Source: Actinopolyspora halophila DSM 43834 (GTDB lineage Bacteria; Actinomycetota; Actinomycetes; Mycobacteriales; Pseudonocardiaceae). From it: a stretch of DNA of 64,000 bases. This document shows positions 49,620 to 56,746 of this stretch, in pieces; within the stretch, counting starts at the first letter, position 1, and each line of letters begins with the position of its first letter. Both the position numbers and the translations under genes were made by a program. The notes below the pieces were generated by a model. The model was not told the DNA's origin. It saw only the letters and a list, made by a program, of their open reading frames with translations, and did no database searches. The stretch spans positions 1 through 64,000 of the forward strand of contig NZ_AQUI01000001.1 of NCBI RefSeq assembly GCF_000371785.1, read 5' to 3'.

Positions 49620-50396
49620 ATGAAATTGACCAAACGCCAAGCGCACCGGCATGCCCAAGCCTGCGAGCTGATCAACCTCGACCGTGCTCTCACCGAGGAC
49701 GAGCAGCGCTTCGTACTCGATCACTGGCAGGAATCGGAGCGAAGTACCCACACGCTGCAGGGGGCGTTTTTCACCCCCGCCGGGCTCGCCCGCGACGTCG
49801 CTCTCGAGGTCACCGGCGACCGGATACTCGATCTGGGAGCCGGGATCGGGCACCTGAGTTGGCACTGCCACGACCCGCTGCGCCGATGGAACGGTCAACC
49901 GGTCCGCGAGATGGTGTGTCTGGAAACCGATCCGGCCTATGTGCAGGTCGGCCAGCGGGTGCTGCCCGACGCCACCTGGATCCAGGCCGACATCGGCGAC
50001 CTCCCGGAGTTGGAGCTGGGGCGGTTCGACACCGTCATCGCCAACCCCCCGTTCGGTGCCACCGGACTCACGATGGGCCCCCGCTACAGCGGCCGCCGCA
50101 GTGAGTACCACGTCATCGACCTCGCCCGTGACCACGCACGACGCGGGGTGTTCCTCGTGCCCCAGAACTCGGCCCCGTTCCGCTACAGCGGCCAGGCCAT
50201 GTTCGGCAACCAGCACGATGACGAGTACGCGCGATTCCACCGCGTCACCGGCATCGAACTCGAATCGAACTGCGGCATCGACACCAGCTACTACGACGAC
50301 CAGTGGCACGGGGTCAGCCCCCGCGTCGAAGTGGTGCTGGCTGACTTCACCGAGGTCTCAGAAACCGCTGTGGACGAGGCCCGCACACGATCCTGA
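49620..50396 (+). CDS. N6-adenine-type DNA methyltransferase
   Basis: 258 residues. Motif I DLGAGIG (71-77) binds S-adenosylmethionine; motif IV NPPFG (142-146) is the catalytic signature of N6-adenine (amino) methyltransferases. A preceding FFTPAGLARDVALEV segment matches the entry of such enzymes. No target-recognition domain or restriction partner is adjacent, so it is an orphan that could protect the element from host restriction. ATG 49620 is the only start with family-like length. Confidence 0.75.
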   Translation: MKLTKRQAHRHAQACELINLDRALTEDEQRFVLDHWQESERSTHTLQGAFFTPAGLARDVALEVTGDRILDLGAGIGHLSWHCHDPLRRWNGQPVREMVCLETDPAYVQVGQRVLPDATWIQADIGDLPELELGRFDTVIANPPFGATGLTMGPRYSGRRSEYHVIDLARDHARRGVFLVPQNSAPFRYSGQAMFGNQHDDEYARFHRVTGIELESNCGIDTSYYDDQWHGVSPRVEVVLADFTEVSETAVDEARTRS

Positions 50397-50465
50397 CCTG
50401 CCATTCCGCAGCGGGGGCGAGTGTGCCTCGCTGCGGTTCCCTCCGAGAGACAAGGAGAGCCCCGA

Positions 50466-50927
50466 ATGACCATCGAGAGCGAGAAGCAAACCTCGCCTGA
50501 GGAGCAAGCCCCCCAGCCGGTGCTCAACCCGGATACCGCGGAGGGCGCGGCGATCGCCGAGCTGTACCGGCGGCTCAAGACCGTCGTGGAAGAACCCGAC
50601 GGCTCGTGGCCGGGCGGCGACGTCGTCAACGAGCTCAACCAGTGGTTGGCCGGGCTGGGGCTGCACCCCGACGACGAGGCCGAGGACGCTCTGGCACGGC
50701 TGCGCGAGCAGCCACGCACCTGGACCGTGCTGGGCCTGCGGGACAACGACACCCCGGGGAAGACGCTGATCGCCGGGGTGCTGCCCGGCCAGATCGTCTG
50801 CCAGGACACCGATCCGAGGGATAAGGGTGGCTACGAGCGGGTCGGTGAAGTAGTGACCGCCGCGGACCCAGAAGTAGCCGAATGGCTCGGCTACCGAAAG
50901 TTCGAACACGCCCGTGACGAGGGCTGA
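50466..50927 (+). CDS. Hypothetical protein (153 aa)
   Basis: ATG 50466 follows AAGGAGAG. Acidic and mostly helical at the start (AIAELYRRLKTVVEEPDG), with a strand region later (TWTVLGLRDNDTPGKTLIAG, IVCQDTDPRD). Single gene in the hairpin-separated series. A hairpin CCGCAGCG/CGCTGCGG precedes it at 50407-50438. No family recognised. Confidence 0.55.
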   Translation: MTIESEKQTSPEEQAPQPVLNPDTAEGAAIAELYRRLKTVVEEPDGSWPGGDVVNELNQWLAGLGLHPDDEAEDALARLREQPRTWTVLGLRDNDTPGKTLIAGVLPGQIVCQDTDPRDKGGYERVGEVVTAADPEVAEWLGYRKFEHARDEG

Positions 50928-50994
50928 CCGGCTCACGCGGCGGGACATCCCGGCATGAGCCCTCCACCACCTCTGCAATTTCAGCACTGTCCGC

Positions 50995-51028
50995 GCAGGG
51001 CCCGGCACCGGCAGGTGTCGGGCCCTGC
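50995..51028. terminator. 15-bp hairpin
   Basis: GCAGGGCCCGGCACC / GGTGTCGGGCCCTGC with a 4-nt loop and no T-tract, 30 bp before the next gene. Confidence 0.6.
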
Positions 51029-51058
51029 GTGTGCGTGCTCCGAGCGTAAGGACAGCCA

Positions 51059-51454
51059 GTGAGGACACAGCAACAGCGGCGCACCAGTGATGCCGAGCTG
51101 CGCGCGGCGGTGACACAGCAGTTGGGCGACGAGCAGTGGGTGGCGTGGATGCAGCGTCACCTCGACGCGCTACCGCCGGACTGCCGCCTGGCGAGCTACA
51201 CCCAGCGCAACCAAGCACTGGTGGTGCTGCAGGCCCAGCAACGCGACCTGCGGTTGACCGGACATCTGGACACGTTCACCGGGTGGATTCGGCAGGGACG
51301 CGTGGTGATGCAGGGACAGAAAGCGCTGCGAATCGTGGCGTCCATGGATGAAGAGCCCGACACCGAAGACCAGCACCAGCAGCGTGAACCGCGGAAGCGG
51401 TTTCGCATGGTCGGCCGGTTCGACATGGCCCAGACCCAACCACGCGAGACGTGA
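51059..51454 (+). CDS. ArdC N-terminal (ssDNA-binding) domain protein
   Basis: 131 residues from GTG 51059. SYTQRNQALVVLQAQQRDLR, LDTFTGWIRQGRVVMQGQKALRI and a final FRMVGRFDMAQTQ match the N-terminal single-strand-binding domain of ArdC antirestriction proteins (about 300 residues). The C-terminal metallopeptidase of ArdC is absent. ArdC proteins protect incoming transferred DNA; a stand-alone binding domain could do the same or regulate. Next to an orphan methyltransferase and a PP2C-like gene. Confidence 0.7.
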   Translation: MRTQQQRRTSDAELRAAVTQQLGDEQWVAWMQRHLDALPPDCRLASYTQRNQALVVLQAQQRDLRLTGHLDTFTGWIRQGRVVMQGQKALRIVASMDEEPDTEDQHQQREPRKRFRMVGRFDMAQTQPRET

Positions 51455-51488
51455 CCACACCCAGCAGAACGAGGACGAGGAGGACGCT

Positions 51489-52166
51489 ATGTCGCTGTTG
51501 ACCACCGCCACCGCCACCGGGCGACACAACCGTGGCACCGACGCCGTGGCCGGGGCGGGCCCCAATCGGCTGGGCCGCCAAGTCTGGGCACTGGGCACCG
51601 TCTACGGTCCCCGCGCCAGTGCCGAGTTGGCCGCGGAGATAACACGCCGTGCGGCTGAGGAAGCTTCGCGCACCGGTGCGATCGAGGCGGTGCTCCTTGC
51701 GGCCCGGTGCGTGCCCACTGTCCCCGTCGAGATGGCCCAGGACCATCGTCGCGATGTCGACGCGTGGGTGACCGTGGTGCAGACGTGCCCGGATCGCCCC
51801 GCCGAGGGCTACGACGTGGCCTGGGCCGGGGACTGCCGCGCGAGCCACCTGACCGAGCACGGCCAGTGGCAGCAGGTCGCCGGGACCTGGCACCGCACGC
51901 GTTGCGAGCAGCATCCGGACACGCGCACCCCGTCGCTGGGCGGAGTCGTCTGCAGCGACGATGTGGGCAGCAGGCAGGTTCCCATCCCGTACACGCGGCT
52001 GGTGCTGACCAGCCCCGGGGTGCACAGCACGCTGACCTACAACGAGCTGGAAATGTTCGGCCGCGAACACAGTCCCTGGGATGCGGCTCAGCGTCTGGTC
52101 ACCGCGGCGTCGCAGCTCGGTGGTCAGGAGTCGACCGCGGTCGTGGTCGCTCGTGCTCACGGGTGA
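51489..52166 (+). CDS. Degenerate PP2C-like phosphatase
   Basis: 225 residues from ATG 51489 (GAGGAGGACG upstream). TDAVAGAG, DVAWAGDCRASHL and ESTAVVVARAHG occupy the positions of PP2C motifs (DA-, GDSR and DNxTxxVV). Yet metal-binding aspartates are altered: SPGVHS stands where SDGV is expected and ES replaces DN near the end. It probably binds a substrate or partner without full phosphatase activity. The large structured region follows its stop immediately. Confidence 0.55.
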   Translation: MSLLTTATATGRHNRGTDAVAGAGPNRLGRQVWALGTVYGPRASAELAAEITRRAAEEASRTGAIEAVLLAARCVPTVPVEMAQDHRRDVDAWVTVVQTCPDRPAEGYDVAWAGDCRASHLTEHGQWQQVAGTWHRTRCEQHPDTRTPSLGGVVCSDDVGSRQVPIPYTRLVLTSPGVHSTLTYNELEMFGREHSPWDAAQRLVTAASQLGGQESTAVVVARAHG

Positions 52167-52170
52167 GCGC

Positions 52171-52600
52171 TGAAGGGGACGGGCGTGGAAGCCCCTCGCG
52201 GCTTACCACCGGGTGAGCCGGTGGCCGGCCAAGACCACGCCCGCCAGCGCGTCCGTCCTCGTGGCTTCTAAACAACCAATCGGACGCGAGGACGATCCTA
52301 CCGGAGTCGGGCCCAGCGGCACACACGCGCCCGACCGCGCAGCCGCGCCGAACTACCGCGACCGCACACCGGGGAGACCACCCGCGGCGGTGCCGGTCGC
52401 CGTTCCCTTCGTGCCATCCAGCGTATTGCTGCGGGTGGCCGCGTCCAGGGCGCCTGACGGCGTCGCTGCCGCGATGCGCTTCGCGCACCCTGGACCCGGC
52501 CACCCTCCGCAAAAAAGGGCACGTGCGAAGGGAACGGAAAAAGAATGGCCCCCTCATTCTTGCGCGACGTTTCTGTTGGCACGGGGAGCGTCCCGTTTTT
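52171..52600 (+). ncRNA. Candidate large structured RNA (about 430 nt)
   Basis: This 600-bp gap has no credible gene but dense base-pairing. Domain 1: GGGCGTGG (52181) with CCACGCCC (52235) closing two hairpins, AAGCC/GGCTT and CCACCGG/CCGGTGG. Domain 2: GCGTCCG (52249) with CGGACGC (52281) interlocked with TCCTC (52256) and GAGGA (52288), a pseudoknot or switch. Domain 3: CCGTTCCCTTCG (52400) with CGAAGGGAACGG (52526), inside it GGGTGGCC/GGCCACCC (52433/52498) and TCCAGGG/CCCTGGA (52444/52488), closing CGCC/GGCG and TGCGC/GCGCA hairpins. Ends at the terminator 52581. The plus strand is favoured because a minus terminator precedes domain 3. Identity unknown. Confidence 0.6.
52581..52600 (+). 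terminator. Rho-independent terminator of the structured RNA
   Basis: ACGGG, 6 nt, CCCGT, then TTTTT. An adjacent hairpin AAGAATG/CATTCTT (52541-52561) has a T-tract on the minus strand and would stop minus transcripts entering the region. Confidence 0.7.
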
Positions 52601-52781
52601 ATGCATTGTTTGTGCAGCGCATGAAGCTATACCGGCCGGAAAAATTAGTCGGAAAAATTGGCTGAAACCCCCCTTGAAAGGTTGCGGATGATCGCCGGTC
52701 GGTACTAGAATTGATAGTGTAAGCAAGGCCGGGAAGGCCAAGCCCGGTCCGATCCTCGAAAATTCTAAAGAGGTAACGGCG

Positions 52782-53612
52782 ATGTCGGAAAACACGCTGT
52801 CCGCAATTTCGGCTCTGTTCGACCTGGGAGCACACCAGGAGGCTTACCAGGCGTTTCGTTCGTGGTGGGCGGAGCGTTCCGAAGCGGAAGTGTCCGCTTT
52901 CGCGGAATGTGCCGCCATTCTGGAAAAGCGGCCTAGGGCAGGTTTGGCCAAGCTGCGTGAGCTTTACAAGCGGGTACAGGACGAGAAAGTCCGTGCCGTG
53001 ATCGGTGACTGTGGCAAGGCAGGCGCCAACGCCACCCGCAGCGAACCGGAGCCGGATCGGGCGCCCCGGTGGGACGAGTCCACCAAGTACCAAGCGCCCG
53101 GCCCCGTACACAGGGCAATGCGCCGGTCGGCCAAACGGCCCCCCAGGGTGCCGGACAGTTTCGAACCGGAATACGTCACCGACTACCAGGACAACCGACT
53201 GGGAGTCAGTGACGAGCCCACGGGAGAGAACCCGCCTGGGTATTCGCTGGACTACGACAAGGCCAGCGTGTCCCCCCTCCGGGGTCGGATCTGCGTAGGC
53301 TGCTTTGTCGAACGTCCCAGCGTCGATATCCGCCGCACGGCGGATGACGGGCTGTGTGAGGAGTGCCGCGACGTGGGCACTTCCGGTGTGGACACCACGC
53401 GGGACACCGCCCGCGCAAGGTGTGACTACTACACACGCCACTACCCGCCGGAAGGCGCAAAAGCGCTCATGCGTGCCGACTGGAGAAGCTCGGACGAGGT
53501 CGACCGCGCCACCATCGAACGACGCGCGGCCGCCCTGGCCCAGCCCGCACCCCAAGCCATCGTGCCCGGACCACGCGCCAGCCGGACACACCGCCCACAG
53601 GTGCGGATCTGA
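52782..53612 (+). CDS. Hypothetical protein with zinc-ribbon-like centre
   Basis: 276 residues. N-terminal helical region (AISALFDLGAHQEAYQAFRSW), a charged disordered middle, then CVGCFVERPS...LCEECRDVG about residues 172-200 with four cysteines, and a Pro-rich basic tail. The leader from about 52690 has AT-rich patches (TAGAATTGATAG), a CCGGG/CCCGG hairpin and AAAGAGG ribosome site; CGGAAAAATT occurs twice at 52634-52660. No family recognised. Confidence 0.6.
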   Translation: MSENTLSAISALFDLGAHQEAYQAFRSWWAERSEAEVSAFAECAAILEKRPRAGLAKLRELYKRVQDEKVRAVIGDCGKAGANATRSEPEPDRAPRWDESTKYQAPGPVHRAMRRSAKRPPRVPDSFEPEYVTDYQDNRLGVSDEPTGENPPGYSLDYDKASVSPLRGRICVGCFVERPSVDIRRTADDGLCEECRDVGTSGVDTTRDTARARCDYYTRHYPPEGAKALMRADWRSSDEVDRATIERRAAALAQPAPQAIVPGPRASRTHRPQVRI

Positions 53613-53614
53613 CA

Positions 53615-53659
53615 CCCACCGCTGCCCGCCCCGACCCCACCGGGGCGGGCAGCGGTGGG
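53615..53659. terminator. 19-bp perfect hairpin, repeat copy 1
   Basis: Arms 53615-53633 and 53641-53659 (CCCACCGCTGCCCGCCCCG and its complement) around a 7-8 nt loop. No T-tract. Its core recurs at 53897. Confidence 0.65.
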
Positions 53660-53700
53660 CCCGGCCACCACACCGAACAGGCACGAAAGGACACCGAACC

Positions 53701-53889
53701 ATGCGCGAAGGACACGCCCCCGACACGGTCACAGTGATTACGGTGGACGCCCCGGAATGCCCGGACGAATTCAACATTCTGCCCGGAATCATCACCGAAG
53801 GGGACACCATCGAGTGCCAAACCTGCCAGGTTCAGCACCGAGTGATTCAAGCCCTCACCACGGATGTGGTCGACATCGACCACGTCTGA
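53701..53889 (+). CDS. Small acidic protein with one CxxC
   Basis: 62 residues from ATG 53701 (AAAGGACAC upstream). Strand-rich with IECQTCQVQHR, a single CxxC that could complete a zinc site in a dimer. Flanked on both sides by copies of the same hairpin. No family recognised. Confidence 0.55.
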   Translation: MREGHAPDTVTVITVDAPECPDEFNILPGIITEGDTIECQTCQVQHRVIQALTTDVVDIDHV

Positions 53890-53896
53890 TCACCGC

Positions 53897-53933
53897 CACC
53901 GCTGCCCGCCCCGACCCCACCGGGGCGGGCAGC
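53897..53933. repeat. Hairpin repeat copy 2
   Basis: A 37-bp direct copy of the core of the hairpin at 53617-53653, including both arms (GCTGCCCGCC / GGCGGGCAGC) and the loop. The rest of the 54.0-54.13 kb gap contains nothing I can identify. Confidence 0.7.
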
Positions 53934-54132
53934 CCCAGCGGCCCCACCCGGGGGTGCCAGCAGTCGGCCCCGGGCGGTATCGAACCGCCCGGACCCGGTC
54001 GAGGGCTCCCCGGCCGCCCTCGCGCTCCGGCCGAAATGGAACCGCCTAGCGGCGGTGCTGTGTCCACACACTCCGTCGACACGCTGCCACCGCACCCACG
54101 GCGGGACGGCTGCCCCTCAGCGAGCACACCAG

Positions 54133-54173
54133 GCGGGGCGGGACTACCCGGTTTCCGGGCAGTCCCGCCCCGC
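54133..54173. terminator. Long hairpin between convergent genes
   Basis: GCGGGGCGGGACT-ACCCGG / CCGGGC-AGTCCCGCCCCGC, 19 paired bases with one mismatch and a TTT loop. Between plus genes and the minus gene at 54198. Confidence 0.7.
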
Positions 54174-54197
54174 TACGTGTATGCCCGGCCTGCTCCC

Positions 54198-54641
54198 TCA
54201 GCCCCGAGCGTCGTTCTCGCCCACCGCGCCGGACGCGCCGACCGAGTCGGCCCCGTGCTCGGCCGAGACCTGACCATCACCTCCGGACGAGCCCGCTTTC
54301 CGCGACCGGGACCGCGACCGGGGACGCGACGCCAACCCGAGCTCGGACAGCTCCCCCTTGGTCCAGCCCGCCTCGAGCGCTTCCTGCCGGATCCCCTGCG
54401 TGTCCTCCTGGGCCGCGTGCTGCGCGGTAGCGAGGTAGCCCTGCGCCTGCTCCAGCGCGGCGCCGACCGTCTCGTCAGTGGACTGCTTGCGTGCCTGCCC
54501 GGCCTGCGTGGCCAGCTCCCGCAGCGGCTGCTCGGCCTGCTGTGCCGCGGCCAGACGCCGCACCACGTCCACTTTGTCCTCAAGCATCTGTTGCGCCGCC
54601 GTGGCGGCCTGTTCCACCGGATCGCTGTTGTTCCTGCTCAT
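54198..54641 (-). CDS. Helical protein divergent from the mobilisation genes
   Basis: 147 residues. Nearly all helix with many Ala, Gln and Glu (AATAAQQMLEDKVDVVRRLAAAQQ), then a basic Arg/Ser patch (ASRPRSRSRSRKAG) that could contact DNA, and a disordered tail. Its promoter region shares the candidate oriT. Possibly a relaxosome or regulatory accessory, by position only. Confidence 0.6.
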   Translation of the reverse strand: MSRNNSDPVEQAATAAQQMLEDKVDVVRRLAAAQQAEQPLRELATQAGQARKQSTDETVGAALEQAQGYLATAQHAAQEDTQGIRQEALEAGWTKGELSELGLASRPRSRSRSRKAGSSGGDGQVSAEHGADSVGASGAVGENDARG

Positions 54642-54666
54642 GATCGTGACGCTAGCAGTCGGCAGT

Positions 54667-54832
54667 GGCGGCGACAGCGCATCGAGCGCTGTCGCCGCCG
54701 TCGAGGACTCTCCCGCCGTCCTCGCGCTCCGCGCCTACTCAACGCGCGTAGAGCCGAGCAAGATATACCGTAAGTCTGACTTACGGGCTCGTGATTCGCC
54801 GTTGCGGCTCATGGTCGGGCACAGTAGTGCCC
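54667..54832. other. Candidate origin of transfer (oriT)
   Basis: Three perfect inverted repeats in 170 bp upstream of the MobC-like and relaxase genes: GGCGGCGACAGCGC, 5 nt, GCGCTGTCGCCGCC (54667-54699); CCGTAAGTC-T-GACTTACGG (54768-54786); GGGCAC, 4 nt, GTGCCC (54817-54832). oriT sites usually lie beside the relaxase operon and pair an inverted repeat with a nic site. No nic consensus identified. Confidence 0.5.
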
Positions 54833-54857
54833 GTCGCTGTCGCTGGGAGGGGTGCAG

Positions 54858-55280
54858 GTGTCGGTCGAGCCGGAGGGTATGCCACGTCGCCGTCAGCGCG
54901 ACGGTGTGCCACGGCCGAACAGGATCACGGTGCGGCTCAGCGATACGGAGTGGGAGACGATTGCGGCACGAGCAGCGGTGCAGCAACAGGCCATGTCGGC
55001 CTACATCGCCGAGCGCAGTCAAGAGCCGTTGCAGCCGCCGGGTGAGGCCTCCGGTGGTGGTGGTTTGACTCCGGCGCAGTTGCGGGGTTTGACGGCCGAG
55101 CTGTACGCGCTCAAACGCATCCTGGACAACGCGGGCAACAACCTCAACCAGCTGACCAAGGCGGCGAACGCGACCGGGGAGGTGCAGGCCGAGGCGTTGC
55201 ATCACGCTGACCGGATTTCGCGGACGTTGCCGCGGCTGGATGCGTTCGTGTCCAGTCTGCGCAAGTGGGTGGACACGTGA
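54858..55280 (+). CDS. MobC-like relaxosome accessory protein
   Basis: 140 residues from GTG 54858 (GGGAGG seven bases upstream; GTG 54852 is alternative). RITVRLSDTEWETIAARAA is a ribbon-helix-helix opening, and LKRILDNAGNNLNQLTKAAN is the signature of MobC family proteins, which help the relaxase open oriT. Its stop overlaps the relaxase start (GTGA). Confidence 0.85.
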   Translation: MSVEPEGMPRRRQRDGVPRPNRITVRLSDTEWETIAARAAVQQQAMSAYIAERSQEPLQPPGEASGGGGLTPAQLRGLTAELYALKRILDNAGNNLNQLTKAANATGEVQAEALHHADRISRTLPRLDAFVSSLRKWVDT

Positions 55281-56746
55281 TCGCCAAGTCCACCGGGCGT
55301 GGTTCCCGGGTGCGCGGGTTGTTGGAATACCTGTGGGGTGAGGGCCGTGCCAACGAGCACGAGAATCCGCGGATCGTGGCCGCCTGGGATGCCACATTCG
55401 TACGGGAGCCTGGCGCGACGATGGACGCGTTCGACCGGAAACTGCTGGCCTACGAGATGGAAGGCCCGATGCGCATAGCCGGGATCGAACCCGGCCAACA
55501 CGTGTATCACGTGCCGGTGAGCCTGCACGTCGACGACGGCCAGCTCTCGGACGAGCAGTGGCGCCAGATGGCCGAACACGCCGCCGAAGAACTGGGCCTG
55601 ACCGCCGGGCCGAGGCGGTCGCCGGCCCCGTGGTTCGCGATGCGCCACGGCAAGGGTGCCGGCGGCCAGGACCACATGCATTTCGTCGCGGTGGTCTACC
55701 GCGAATCCGGGCACAAAGCCTCGGTGCACAACGACGCGTACGTCTGGCAGACGGTGCGGCACGCTGCCGAAGAACGATGGAACCTCACCCGCACCCGTGT
55801 GCGTGGTGGCGGGGTGCCCGACCACAAACGCGGCGAACTCGAACGTGCTACCCGAGAGGGCCGAGAGGAGCCGGCGAAAACAATCCTGGCCCGTACGGTG
55901 CGCACCGCCGCGACGGCCGCCCGCGACGAGGCCGATTTCGTGGGCCGGGTGCGCCAGTCCGGTGTGCTGATCCGTCCGCGGTGGCAGTCCGGCGGGCAGC
56001 AGCACGCGGTGGGCTACTCGGTGGCGCTGCGCCCACCACAGGGTGCGGAGACGGTCTGGTACGGCGGCGGGAAACTCGCCGACGACCTGAGCCTGTCCGC
56101 GCTGCGCGCGCAGTGGCCCGAGCCCAGCCAGGATCAGCGTGCCGAGGCGGTGACCGCGTGGCTGCCGGCGTCCCAGCGGCAGGCTCAGCGGCGGCAGTTG
56201 CAGGAGCAGGCGTGGCAGGCCGCCGCGGACACCACCACCGAGGTGCGGGCGAGCATGGGCCGGATCGCACCGGAGGACGAGGTCACCTGGTCAGCGGTGA
56301 CCCGCGACGCGGCCGGCGCGCTGGGGGCACTGGCCGAGCGAGTACCGCCCGAACAGCGCCAGCAGTTGCGGCGTGCCGCGTCCGCGTTGGGCCGCAGCGC
56401 GCAGACCGACCGGCGGGGCTATCGCGGCTGTCGCAGCGCGGAATCGTCGCCGCTGGCCGGGGTGGTGCGCACCGCGGCCGACGCGCGCCAAGCCTCCCGG
56501 GGCGGGCCGTACGGGGCGGCCACGTTGGTGATGCAGCTGGGCCGGTTGGTGCGCAGCGCCGAGAGTGCCTACCGCTCCTCCGGCCGGGCGGTGCAGGCCG
56601 CGCGGGCCGCCTCGGCGGCCGAGGACATGCTGACCTATCTGCAAGCGGTGCGGCCCACACAGGGGGTTCAGCCCGCCCAGAGCCTGCAGCATCAGGTGCA
56701 ACAGCAGCCGAGGAAGAATCGAGGGGGCGATGACCGAGAGCGCTGA
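55277..56746 (+). CDS. Relaxase / mobilisation nuclease (MobA/VirD2 type)
   Basis: 489 residues from GTG 55277, coupled to MobC. Near the N-terminus VRGLLEYLWG holds a candidate catalytic Tyr (about 18); the metal-binding histidines are YHVPVSLH (about 78-85) and GQDHMHFVAVVY (His133, His135), the HxH motif III. Such relaxases nick oriT, stay on the 5' end and are carried through the T4SS. The C-terminal 250 residues are helical, as in helicase-free MOBP/MobA proteins. The actual MOB class needs a profile search. Confidence 0.87.
   Translation: MIAKSTGRGSRVRGLLEYLWGEGRANEHENPRIVAAWDATFVREPGATMDAFDRKLLAYEMEGPMRIAGIEPGQHVYHVPVSLHVDDGQLSDEQWRQMAEHAAEELGLTAGPRRSPAPWFAMRHGKGAGGQDHMHFVAVVYRESGHKASVHNDAYVWQTVRHAAEERWNLTRTRVRGGGVPDHKRGELERATREGREEPAKTILARTVRTAATAARDEADFVGRVRQSGVLIRPRWQSGGQQHAVGYSVALRPPQGAETVWYGGGKLADDLSLSALRAQWPEPSQDQRAEAVTAWLPASQRQAQRRQLQEQAWQAAADTTTEVRASMGRIAPEDEVTWSAVTRDAAGALGALAERVPPEQRQQLRRAASALGRSAQTDRRGYRGCRSAESSPLAGVVRTAADARQASRGGPYGAATLVMQLGRLVRSAESAYRSSGRAVQAARAASAAEDMLTYLQAVRPTQGVQPAQSLQHQVQQQPRKNRGGDDRER

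Noticed and set aside
48588-50309. 573-residue minus frame across two plus genes
   Set aside because: It spans two genes with recognised motifs (DUF3560 and methyltransferase) and their intergenic terminator; no start signal.
52171-52600. Known riboswitch, tmRNA or HDV-like ribozyme
   Set aside because: I looked for tmRNA ends, cobalamin, SAM and ribozyme core motifs and found no convincing match; a covariance-model search would be needed.
52213-52665. 150-residue plus and 152-residue minus frames in the 52.2-52.7 kb gap
   Set aside because: Low-quality composition (Ala/Pro/Arg), no ribosome site, and the region is explained better by RNA structure and a terminator.
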